64,000 nt of DNA from Iris pallida (taxonomy: Eukaryota; Streptophyta; Magnoliopsida; Asparagales; Iridaceae), in assembly GCA_029216955.1 (NCBI GenBank), contig JANAVB010004104.1, positions 124,001 through 188,000 of the forward strand, given 5' to 3'. Below the pieces are notes generated by a model. It was given only the letters and a program-made list of their open reading frames with translations. It did no database searches and had not been told where the DNA came from. The position numbers and the translations under genes are program-made. Below are positions 22,023 to 32,645 of the stretch, in pieces; position 1 is the first letter of the stretch, and the number at the start of each line of letters is the position of its first letter.

Positions 22023-22930
22023 ATTTAAAATATTAGTATATTTTTTGTATCATTATCGTTATTATTATTATTTCTTCTCTTGTACAAACAGTAGATATTA
22101 CGGTTATTAACAAAATTTATTATTATTATTGTATATATTTGTATAAATAGTTGTATTTGTTAATTAGTACTTATAACCAAGAATATAAGTTAATTACAAA
22201 TTTTATTTATTTTTATTAATATTGTCTATAAGGATAGTTTGCTATTAATTATCATTATTATTTTCATGGGTACTACTAATACCTATATTATTATTTTGTT
22301 CTCATTATATTGAAATATTCCTAAATAAAAATTTTATATTATTTTATAGTACCATATTTATTTATTTTTACCTAAATTGATTTCCAACAAAATTTTGAAA
22401 ATATAGTTTTCAAGGATTATAAATAGTATTCTAAAAACGTATATATTTTTTTAATTATTCAAAATTCCTTCGATTATCGCCCAGTCCATGACCAACCCCA
22501 TTATTTTCGTTCCCTCACCAAATATGTACTTCCATATGTCTATCCTAAATAAATTGACCCTTCTGGACCCAATGGAACTGTCCGTGCCACCACCCGAGGT
22601 CTCCATGTATAGTTGTTGTACCAAAGTCGCAGTTCATGCCAGCTTGATCATTGCAGCACACCAGGCGTCCTACCAGGAAAGAGACCTTGCCTTTACTATT
22701 TAAATTCTTGCTCAATATCATGTATGTTTTTTTACTTATTCCAGAAAATATAAATTGTACTTGCAAATTATTATATTTTAGTTGCATTTGGCCTAGAGTT
22801 AAGGGACCGCCCTTTGTTTGTGCCGCATTCATTGGCTTGACACTTGTGTATCACGAGTCACGAGTCTCATATAGATCTCGGACGTACGTATCGACTGGCC
22901 ATCGGTGCGTACATGCCGTACGATAGGCAA

Positions 22931-22973
22931 TAACTGCTAAATAGTTATGGTTGTCTAGAAGACTTAGCAGTTA
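22931..22973 (+). ncRNA. Conserved LTR stem-loop (solo LTR copy)
   Basis: The arms TAACTGCTAA and TTAGCAGTTA pair over 10 bp (12 with two flanking A-U pairs). Homologous stems in GypF and LardH have different bases that still pair; see findings. Confidence 0.65.
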
Positions 22974-23760
22974 TTAGGAATGTCGTGATGTGGATTCAGC
23001 ACGTGTAGTACAAGGGGAGGGTGAAGATAGTTATTAGGCGCAGGGGCTTTCACACATTTACTTTTCTCTAGCTGCCATTTATGACTCAGTCGAGTGCTAA
23101 TGGGCCGTGCATTTACTTTCCTCTAGCTGCCGTTAGTGACTCACCCAAGAGCTAGTGTGCCGTGCATTTATCTGTTACTTTTCTCTAGATGCCACTAGTG
23201 CCTTGGTTGAAACGCTAACGTGCCGTATTTTTAGCTTCGGAAGCCCCTTGTGTGGAACGTTGTCTTCAAAATGTATTCACATAGAATGGTTATGGACCTT
23301 TAGTTGAGTAGTCACTTTTACTTTTCTGTTGAGCTTTATTATTCAGTTATTGGCATGATATTATGTGTCTTGTTACGTCCTTCTGAGGACCTGGTTGTCT
23401 CGCCAGGTGTGTGCTCTTGTCTTTCACAGGTGTTCTAGCTCTAGCCGTGATCATCGTTATTTCTTCGAGGATGATTGCACTTGGATCGTCTTTGCTTCGC
23501 TCACCAAAACTATTTCTTTTCTCATAAATTTTTCCTTTACTTGTTGGTAGTGGATTTGTCTCCGCCCAACATATTGTATCAAGACAAATCATTATCTTTA
23601 TATGATATCTTTTATTCATTTATTTTTTGTGGATGAGATTAGTTATGGTTCTACTACATTTTATAGCTTATGTATACATACGAGGCCCATGTATTTTGTA
23701 TGTATACAGCTGGCATGTCTACGTTCCTAGTCCTACGTATTTTAGGACTGGGACGTTACA

Positions 23761-25871
23761 AGAGGGTAGCAAGTCCTCTTAGAAATTGGTGTCTATATAA
23801 GTACACGAAACACAAAATATCACATACCAATATACCAAGAAAGTCCATGAATAACATCTTATGACAGGATCCGACGTATACTAGTCTGTGAACTATCGTG
23901 TCAAGAATCAAGTAAGACACTACAACTGAATCGGCGATAGTAGATATCAAGACAATAAAAACTATCAGTGAATGTACTCGCCTGTGGTCCTGAGCTGATA
24001 AGGTGAACAGACGCTCAGAGTAAATCACAGACCTAAAATGAGATACTATGAGTTAAACAGGGTTTCATAATGAAAAGAAAACTAATTTGAGTCATGATAT
24101 GCAAGTCTAAGTCAAACTAGGTCAATCTAGGTCAAATCGGATCAAAGTGGGTCATACTAGGTCACTGGGAGTCAATCCAAGTCAAACTAGGTCAAACAGG
24201 GTCAAGGGTTGACTTACAGTTGACTTTGGTCAAAAAGTCAACTCTGGTCAACTCTGGCCAACTCTAGGTCAACCCTAGGTTAAACTAGTCTAATATTGAC
24301 CAACAGCTGATTTTCAGTCAACTGGTCAACTCTGGTTTTGTTTCGGTCAAATCTAGTCACTTATAGGCTAAGTTTGACTCTCGGTTGACTTTTGTTGACT
24401 TTTGGTCAAAATGGTCAACCGTAGTCAAAACTAGTCTAGGAGCACTATATTTAACCATTACCAACCAAAGGAACCAAGTTCTAGCCATACCTATAACTCT
24501 AAACTCAAATACCTTAGTTCTAGGTATTACCTACACTACCCTTACCAAGGTAAATACCTATACCTTGCACATACCACTCTAACCTAGGAATACTAGCCTA
24601 GGTTCCCTAGGATAGCTAAATACTATCCTATACTAACATTACCTACCATGAAATCCTGGTATCTATGTCATCTAGATTATCTTAGAACATATGTTGGTTT
24701 ACCATACCCCTTTAGCTTACCAATATCATGAATTATCCTCACATCACTCTAGCACTCACCCACACCACTCACTCACACACAACACTCACATATATCACAC
24801 TCATATAGGCTTTCCTATAGTCACACACAAATACATATATAGGCTCACATACATACACACCCCTAGGCTCACAAACACACACACAAGCATGTAGGGACTG
24901 ATTTTTGGGGGTAAAACATGGGCTGAAATATGGACATGATTGGAGCTATGCTTGGGTGTATATGGACTGATATTTAGGCATTTAGGAAAAGCCAACATGG
25001 GAGGTTTTATGACAGGTTATGGGGTCATGAATGGACTGGTTTGGACAGGTATTTGATAGGCTAACATGGACTGATTTATAGTGGTGTATGGGCTGAAATG
25101 GGTATGATATTTGGACTGATATGGACAGCCATATGGGCTTGTGTTTAGGGGTAACAAGAGGTTGATTTGTACAGGGTTTTAAGGACAGATATGTAGTCTA
25201 CCATTGGGGGTTTAGGAGGGTGATATGGAATATTATTGGACAACCAAAGGGACTGTCAATAGATGGTGTTAAGGACTGAAGTTTAGGGATGTTTGATGGC
25301 TGGAAATGGAGGTAATGGACAGGTTACTAGGCTGATGTTAAGGGGCACAATGGGACATCATATAAGACTGATTTGATGGGCTGATTTATGGGACTATATG
25401 GGCAGCCATGGGGTGTGTTGGGAGTTGTCAATTTGGGCATGTTAGGGACTAAAATATGGGCAAATCAATGGCAACTATGGACAGGTTTAGGGGCACTTGG
25501 GGACAGCCATTAGGCTTGAGTTGGGAGGGTGTCAATGGGAAAAAAGGGACTGTCCATAGGGACAGCCAAGGGTGGCTGTCATGGCCTGTTTAGGACAGCA
25601 TATAGCTGCTGTTTAGGTGGTATCCCCCCTCTCATACACCATTATCTATCTCTTGCACGTCTCACATACTATCAAACACTTTCCATGCACCAACACACCA
25701 CTTGTTCTCAAGCACTCTCCATACAACACACACACAATGACTTCTAATCCTTGGCCGAACCACTATGCCCATCATGAACAAAATTACACACACACACACA
25801 CACACACCCCCCCCCCCATAATATATATACATATATATGTAAACCACAATATATACATATATATGTAAACC

Positions 25872-25948
<77 letters not shown>

Positions 25949-25980
25949 TTTATAGAATAATATATAAAATATATATATAT
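23761..25980 (-). repeat. GypD 3' LTR, middle part
   Basis: Continues the GypD LTR after the solo LTR and ends where LINE B begins. It includes a TTGAC/GTCAA cluster (24094-24432), a C-rich CACACA segment (24700-24890), a G-rich degenerate GGACTG/GGACAG segment (24895-25620), an (AC)n run (25787-25806) and long (TA)n runs (25878-25943). No coding sequence is seen. Confidence 0.7.
24094..24432. promoter_or_regulatory. Dense cluster of TTGAC (W-box core) motifs
   Basis: By eye I count about 23 TTGAC cores, on both strands, within about 340 bp, mostly as GGTCAA or TTGACT. TTGAC with a following C or T is the core of WRKY-factor sites (family knowledge). The cluster may equally be a decayed short tandem repeat of GGTCAAACTA type. 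Confidence 0.6.
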
Positions 25981-26082
25981 GATCGCGATGTTGCCCTAGA
26001 GCGCCGCGCCTGGAGATCTTTGTAGAACCTCAGCCCCTCCCGACTCCGGCTAGGCCTTTGGCCGGGCCGGCGTCACATTAGG

Positions 26083-27553
26083 ATGGCTAAGTCCTTTGTA
26101 GACGCGGTCGCCGGTCGGGTTGAGGAATCCCCTCGCCTGACTGCGCGGACTGTGTCACAATACAAAGGTGCCCCCGCAATCTCCTTTTTCGATGAGGAGG
26201 AACAGACTTTGGCGTCTCCTCTCCGCTTTGCTCTAGTGGGCAAGTTCTCTCATAGCAAGCCTGCTATTGAGGTGATCCGGAAAGCTCTCTCTGGCTTTCA
26301 GTTTAAAGGGGATATCAAAGCAGGAGTCATAGATCGAAAACATATTCTTATTTGGCCTTCCCTTGAGGAGGATTATCTACGACTCCGTTCCAAAGACACA
26401 TGGTTCATCTCTCGGGCTCCTATGAGGGTATTCAAATGGGAACCAGATTTCTCTACGATGTTCGAGTCGTCGCTCATGCCAGTATGGGTAGATCTCCCAG
26501 ATCTACCTCACCATCTATATGCGAAGGAGGCCCTTTTTGCAATCACTTCTGCGATAGGTACCCCACTAAAACTTGATAGAGCTACACAAGAGTTGTCTCG
26601 ACCTAGTAGGGCTCGAGTCTTCGTTGAGGTAGATGCGAGTAAGCCAATACAATATCGTATTCGGATCAATCGGTCGAGGGGTAGAAGCTTTTGGCAAAAC
26701 ATTGAATATGATTATATTCTTTTATACTGCTCACATTGTCATCATCAAGGACACCAAATGTCAACTTGCAAATTGAAGAATAAAGATAAGGAAGTCATGC
26801 CACAAGAACCGCACCATCATCAAGAGGAAGCTGTGGTGGGGGCTGGATCAGGGTCGATGGGATTGAAGGTCACATCTATTCTTCAAAGAGCCAATGAGGA
26901 TCGGAGCGAGCACTGACGTGAATCGCACACATTCTGATGCAGCTGCCACGACATCAAACCCCCTTGATCAGGAGCCCCTTACAACTCCTACAACAGTTGC
27001 TCCGAACGTAGAGAATAACATGCAAACAAGCGTGACGATCATGGAGTCTTTAATTCCTTTGGGTCCCACTGCCATTAATGTTGCACAAAGTCCAGTGCAT
27101 GATTTGCCAATTGAGACAATCGGCATATCAGAGCCGCCGGGTGTTGAGCATAATGAGACAGAAGTAGAAGTGGCGGTTAAGTCTATTAATGATTCTCATC
27201 TGGCGGCGTGCGTCACCATTCATGATGACGTAGGTCACTCTCCAGAAGAAGGAGAGCTAGTCGCTGCACCGGCGGATCTGGGGAATCCTCCTGTTGTTAG
27301 TAGCTGGGCAGATGAAGTCGAAAGTGAACCGGATGACCGGCACGGTGAGGGAATGAAGGCGGATGATGGAAGTTCGGGTGATAACCGAACTGAAGTCGAG
27401 CGTCTTCAACTCACAGACGTCGGGCTTCATTCCACAGAAGCCTCTCAGAAGAAGAGGAAGACTCAGAAGGTGGTTCCGCCCTCCGACCGAGTCACAAGGC
27501 AATCGGCAAACTCCGCTCTCACTGGTAAACCCAAACCCACCTTTAATGTTTAA
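26083..27553 (+). pseudogene. LINE B ORF1: DUF4283 and CCHC RNA-binding protein, one frameshift
   Basis: From ATG 26083 the protein has a DUF4283 domain (residues about 50-170: LRFALVGKFSHSKPAIEVIR, then WVDLPDLPHHLYAKEALFAI) and a Cys-His knuckle CSHCHHQGHQMSTC (about residue 217). The frame ends at 26916 but resumes in another frame from about 26894 to 27553 with an acidic, low-complexity tail ending KPKPTFNV. This looks like one indel near 26890-26910. The stop overlaps the ORF2 start in ATGTTTAA. In L1 elements ORF1 coats the element RNA (family knowledge). Confidence 0.85.
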
Positions 27554-28051
27554 TACGCTCATTTGGAACGTGCGAGGCATTGCCAACCCAATGACTCTGA
27601 AAAGGATCAAGACTCTGGTGCGAATCCATAAGATTGTGTTCCTTGGCATCATTGAACCGAAAGTTGATAGTTGTCAGCTCTTGCACTATCAGTTGAAGTT
27701 AGGTTTTGCTCAGGCCTTTTCGAATGATCGGGGTAATATCTGGGTTATGTCTAAGTCGAATTGTGATATTGCTATTCAAGACACATTTGATCAGGCATTG
27801 ACTGTATCTCTCTCGCACCACATGCTTCCTACTCCTGTATTTTTCACTATTGTCCATGGTGATAATACTAAGGAGGGTCGTCGATTGTTATGGGATAGAC
27901 TTGCACACCTTCAGTTCTCTCTTCACGCTCCTTGGTCCATTGGAGGTGATTTTAATGCCATATTGCGGTCAGGAGAGAAAATAGGTGGTCGTCCTCCTGA
28001 CCATGTTTCCATCGAGGAGTTTGCCAATTTCATTCTCTCTACAGGTCTGGT
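27546..28051 (+). pseudogene. LINE B ORF2, first part: AP endonuclease
   Basis: The ORF starts at ATG 27546, overlapping the ORF1 stop by 8 nt, with LIWNVRGI and then IIEPKVD. It includes the catalytic-type GDFN (about 27942) before GypF cuts it after SIEEFANFILSTGLV. It continues at 39301 in the same domain. The endonuclease nicks target DNA during target-primed reverse transcription (family knowledge). Confidence 0.9.
28047..28051. repeat. GypF target duplication CTGGT (partner 39296-39300)
   Basis: CTGGT precedes TGTAAACCC at 28052 and is repeated directly after GTTACA at 39295. The duplication is exact and in frame with LINE B ORF2 on both sides. Confidence 0.95.
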
Positions 28052-28735
28052 TGTAAACCCCCATATTTTTATATTGATTTTTATAAATCAAATTATTTTG
28101 TTACGTATATATTTATGAATTTTACTACTATTAAGTTATTGGTAAAATTTAGCTTTTGTGTATATATATACATTATTATATGTGTACTTGATAATATTTT
28201 TATTAAATATAGTGTACAACAAATTCTAGAATTTTAGAAAATTATTGATAATTTTTAGGAATTTATTTGCCTACTTAAAAGTATTTACAAACATATTTGA
28301 TATATATATATATGTATATATATATAATTAGTTGTTATAAAAATATTAATAATAATAATAATGATGATAAAAAAATGATAACAGTAACACCCACAATAGG
28401 GGAAGGGGGGCGGTCCAGCAGTGGACAATGGTCCAATGTGAATAAGTTAAAAAAAAAAAAAAAAAAAAAAAAGAAAGGGCAATACTATTATACTGATGGT
28501 GGCCGTGACCACACCATCAGCAGTGGGCGACCCCCCTACTAACAAAGCCCGACCCCCACAAGTTATTAGCCAGCAGCTTTAGCTGCTCACGTGGGAACCC
28601 GACCCCACCACAAAGAAATTCCTCAGCAGCTCTTCTATAGCTGCAATCCAATTAGAATAGGAACCCGAGCACAACCCGAGAAGCCCAATTTGGTTATTTC
28701 GAAACCCACTAGTATTAGGTTTTGTTAGAACTTTG

Positions 28736-28743
28736 TATATATA
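28736..28743 (+). promoter_or_regulatory. TATA box of GypF LTR
   Basis: TATATATA is followed about 30 nt on by the leader ACAAACAACGAAACCCTAATC. The partner is at 36863-36870 in the 3' LTR. LardH has TATAAA at 59502-59507 with a similar AAACCCTAATCC leader. Confidence 0.6.
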
Positions 28744-28912
28744 CAACTTTCTCCACAAACAACGAAACCCTAATCTTCCAAAACGAAAGTTGGAGCTGAT
28801 TATACCCTCTTCGTCCTCGACTTCGTTCCACCAGCAACGGTGTTTTGTGCGCGACGAACGAAGCTTTAGAAGTCAGCCCCGCGTCACCCACGGAGCAGTT
28901 TTCCCACTCAAG

Positions 28913-29889
28913 GTACCCAACTTCCCCGTTCGATTTCTCTCTCGATTCTAGTCCGTTTTTAGATCCGTAAATTTCTGTAGAAAGCCCTCATGACCCTCTT
29001 CAAGATCACCCAGGTAGATTTTGACATGGCCATCCAACTTGCTCGAAAAATCGAGACTAAGTTGGAGAAAAACCCACTTTTCTGAATCCCGAAAACTGTT
29101 TAGAAACGCCAACTTGTCGACCACTTTACTTGCTGTTCATTAACCTTCTGTAAAAACTAATTGAAGACGTTTGAAGACAACCTAACCATGATGGAAACGT
29201 AACTGGTAGATTTGTATTTTGATTTACATGTGTGTATTAATTCCATGTTAAACTTGTGTCAAAAACTGTTTTCTAAGATATTAAATTCTGGAATTTTTGT
29301 CCGATACGACGTCGCCCCAACAAACCGGACGACGTGGTCGTGCGTTATACGCATCGAAAGACGCGTATGGACGTTGCGGATATGTGGGAACTGACGGAAC
29401 TCAGTTTCGTCGCGTGTGTGCGACGAAATCAACGCGTATCCGTCGAAATACCCCCGTATCGGCGTTTTACAAACTTGTCCATAACTTTGTGTACAGTCGT
29501 CGAATCGAGACGAAACTTGCGCCAACAGGTCCGGATCGAAATTCTGGTCCTGCATGCCAAGTTTGGTTTGATTCTAAGAAGGTCGAATCGGGACCCACTT
29601 TTGGCGGGCCCGCAACCCACTCAAACGGGCGATTTTGTACACGGCTCCTCGGAATCCAAAACTGGACATACCGTTGAGTTCCTCTCCTCAAACTGAAACC
29701 GTAGACATGTAGTTTGACGATTTTAGAGACCGTAGACTTCGGCACAGGTTTCGGTGCAAAGCGGGTCCAACGGCGGACATCGTTTTGACCCGAAATTACG
29801 ATTTTGCCCCTGTTCCGGAATTTGACTTTTGGACAGGCGTTTCCTAGGTATATCTTCTTCATCGAGACCATTTTTGTTGTTTGTTTCAG
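28913..29889 (+). other. Candidate intron in the LTR leader
   Basis: The donor context CTCAAG/GTACCC follows the TATA box by about 170 nt. The acceptor TTTTGTTGTTTGTTTCAG is an excellent polypyrimidine-AG. The same pair occurs at 37040-38017 (3' LTR), 59638-60409 (LardH) and, on the minus strand, 48941-48041 and 56286-55385 (LardG). Splicing is inferred, not shown. Confidence 0.45.
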
Positions 29890-30278
29890 AGTTTGGAGTC
29901 ATCTGTGATTTGTGAGTTTTTGGTGCACACTTGCTACTTTTGGACTTGCCACTTTGTACCACCAGGCAAGATACCTTGCCACCCTACTCTGTGATTATTA
30001 TATTCTTATTTTTAGTTGTTATTTCTGTATTGTTTCGTGATATTTAAACTGTGCGTCCAAGTCACACTTGGGTGCAAGCGACTCTATCGGTCGTCTTTCT
30101 TGCTTTATTTATTCTCTTGCATTGACCTAGTTTATTGACCACCCACTGATGATGAGGTATTGGTATATCTCATACGGCCTTGGCACTTGATGTATCACGT
30201 GATGTGAGTCACATATAGGACACGTTTCCGCGTAGTCGGCTGGCCACCGGTACGTATGGAGCGTGCGACGGATAGGAG

Positions 30279-30319
30279 TAACTGCCAATAGAATTGCATG
30301 ATAGAAGACTTGGCAGTTA
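30279..30319 (+). ncRNA. Conserved LTR stem-loop (GypF 5' LTR copy)
   Basis: Arms TAACTGCCAA (30279-30288) and TTGGCAGTTA (30310-30319) pair perfectly, with a 21-nt loop. It lies about 390 nt after the leader acceptor. The 3' LTR copy at 38409-38449 has one arm change (TTGACAGTTA). Confidence 0.65.
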
Positions 30320-31172
30320 TTAGAGGTTCATATCAGTCATGGAGATGATGATACTAGGCATTGGGTCGGGAGAACAATACCTGACGTATGGGCTTCTTTA
30401 CACTTCCATGATTACCTGTGCGCTCCGCCGGAGACGCAGGTTCCAGGTGCCCTCTGACGTTATCCAGAGCGTTATGGACGTAGCCCCTTGCACATGGCGC
30501 CCTCTGACACTTCCCGAGCGTTATGGACGTAGGCCCCTGGTACCCTCTATGGGAACTATGCCGATCCTATTTTCAGCCAGGGCTCATGCGTCGAAGGATT
30601 GTATCTCAACTGCATATTCACAGTAGAATGGTCAGGAACCCGATTGCATGCATCTCTTTTTCTCTTATTATCTTATCACAGTTTATATGGCATGGTGTTT
30701 TCTTGTATCTTGCTATGTCCCCTGAGGACCTGGTTATCTCTCCAGGTTTAGAGGATTTTCCACAGGAGTACGGAGCGGCATTGGAGCTATCTTATATTGA
30801 TGATGAGGCAGTGCCTTATGATTCCTAGTCTATTTCTTATCTGAGACAGTTGTAGACATTATTTTACATCTCTTTTCTTTATATTTTGCGGAGGTTGGAC
30901 TCCTATCTTGTGAGACTATTTTCATAGCTGTTTGGAGTGAGTTTGTTCACCCGGCTATCTTTTGATACTCTTATTTATTTATTTGGATTTCATTATCTTC
31001 TGTGTTGAGCTGTGATGAGATTAGATATGTTATTCTGGCCTGTGATTATTTATTTACAGCTTATGTGCATATGCGAGGATTCTAAATATTAGAGTATTCT
31101 TCGTATATGTGCAGCTGGCATGTTCACGTACTTGGTCCTATGTATTTTGGGACTGGGGCGTTACATGTTTTT

Positions 31173-31191
31173 GTGGTGGTCCATGCAGGTC
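31173..31191 (+). other. GypF primer-site-like conserved block
   Basis: GTGGTGGTCCATGCAGGTC lies 7 nt after the 5' LTR; see GypA 10021-10039. The remaining leader to the gag ATG at 31374 shares the clause CAAGCCTGC.TATAGGA with LardH (61914-61930). Confidence 0.6.
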
Positions 31192-31373
31192 TGATTTAAT
31201 ATTGTTGGGTTACATGACTGTGACCAACAAGCCTGCATATAGGAATAGGAATATCTCATCCAGAACTACTACTATCCCTTGACTTCCAATCTTTTTTGAA
31301 ACTTCCTTGATTATTCGATTTACTTCATATCTAATCTTTCCTAATATCAACTTATCTTCCTCGTGCCAACAGT

Positions 31374-32645
31374 ATGAATCTACGAAGCGGACGCACATCT
31401 GCCTTGGCCCTCACATCTGGTGAGGAGATTACTCCGGAGGGACAGAATCCTCTCATGACTCCAGCGACACCTTACCAGCCAGGACTGACACAGCCTACTA
31501 CGACGGAGTACCCAGAGGTCGCAGCACCCACAGGCAGCCAGGCTGGACAGACTACTACCATGCCACCAGGAGAGAATGTACCACTGCCTCCACCACCACC
31601 ATTCCCTCAACAGTTTCCTCCACAGTCGGGACCTCAGATGCCTCCACCACCGACTGATGGGAGCCCTACTACACAGTTTATGTACGCCATGATGCAGGCT
31701 CAGTGGCAGCAGACTGAGCTGATGAGACAGACGATGATGGCAGCTATGGCCAGACCTCCACCACCACCTCCAGCACCAGTACCGACACCAGCTCCGCAAC
31801 CCTACGAAGGCGCTATCAAAGATTTCACAGATATGAACCCCAAGGCCTTTAGAGGGACGGAGAAGCCATTAGAGGTGTCACAGTGGCTTATTAGCACCGA
31901 AAAGCTACTGAAGGCATCCCAGTTGCCAGCTCGACATTGGATGACAGCAGTGGACTTACTGTTAGAAGACAATGCACATCACTGGTGGAAGGCGGAAGAG
32001 AGGAGATTAGGCACTGGGATCACTTGGAAGCAGTTCTATGATGCATTTTATGAGAGATTCTTCCCTATTCATGTTCGAGATGGTCTCTACGACCAGTCCT
32101 CCATCTGAAGCAAGGGAACATGACAGTTGATGAGTATGACTCGGAGTTCAATCGCCTGAGTCGATTTGGTGCGGGATTGATTCCGACCGAGTTAGAGAAG
32201 GCGAGGAGATTTCACCAGGGGCTTGCACCAGAGCTCAAGTCTTATACGACTACTCAGTCTCGTGTCTCCCATTCAGCTGTCTTGGAAGAAGCTCGTGCTC
32301 AGGAGATTCTTCGCAAGGAACAGCAGCAGACATCGAGGCGCCATACACCAGCAGTTACACCAGCCCGAGATACTCAGAGTGGACCTATCAGGAGGACCAC
32401 AGGACAATTCCAGCAGAGGCCCACGCCTTATCAGAAGCCTGTTTGCCATTACTGCGGTAAACAAGGACATATCCAGAATGACTGCAGGACTCGCCTTGGA
32501 TTATGCTTGAGATGTGGATCTAATCAGCACATGCTCAAAGATTGTCCGGAACAACATGCAATAGTACAAGCTCGGCAAAATCCGAGGCCCACAGCTCCAC
32601 CTCTTCCCAGCACCACGGCCTATAGCAGGAGCACCCCGTCCACCA
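31374..32645 (+). pseudogene. GypF gag, with frame breaks
   Basis: ATG 31374 opens MNLRSGRTSALALTSGEEI, a Pro/Gln-rich N-terminus. A Retrotrans_gag core follows (FRGTEKPLEVSQWL, HHWWKAEERRLG, WKQFYDAFYERFFP). The frame stops at 32108, and gag resumes at about 32096 in the next frame (MTVDEYDSEFNRLSRFG), consistent with one lost base. Two CCHC knuckles, CHYCGKQGHIQNDC and CLRCGSNQHMLKDC, lie near 32440-32550. Around 32600-32650 the frame changes again into pol. Gag forms the particle and packages RNA (family knowledge). Confidence 0.9.

Larger units (their letters stand above)
28052..31165 (+). repeat. GypF 5' LTR (3114 bp)
   Basis: Starts TGTAAACCCCC and ends GGGGCGTTACA. U3 is AT-rich to a TATA-like run at 28736-28743. 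The leader carries a donor-like AAG/GTACCC at 28913 and a strong acceptor at 29889. A conserved island lies at 29701-29850, a short stem at 29965-29980 and a covarying stem at 30279-30319. It differs from the 3' copy by scattered substitutions, more than LardH's LTRs do. Several overlapping frames are open at 29259-29871 on both strands, but their homologues in other LTRs shift frame, so I do not call genes. Confidence 0.93.

Noticed and set aside
29259..29871. Overlapping 60-134 codon frames in the GypF LTR (and copies at 37387-37999)
   Set aside because: Frames overlap on both strands, and the homologous region in LardH shifts frame. More likely structured or GC-rich LTR leader than a gene.
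30339..30828. About 100-codon frames in the GypF LTRs (and 38469-38958)
   Set aside because: They lie in U5-side LTR sequence after the stem-loop. The equivalent LardH and solo LTR regions do not keep the frame.
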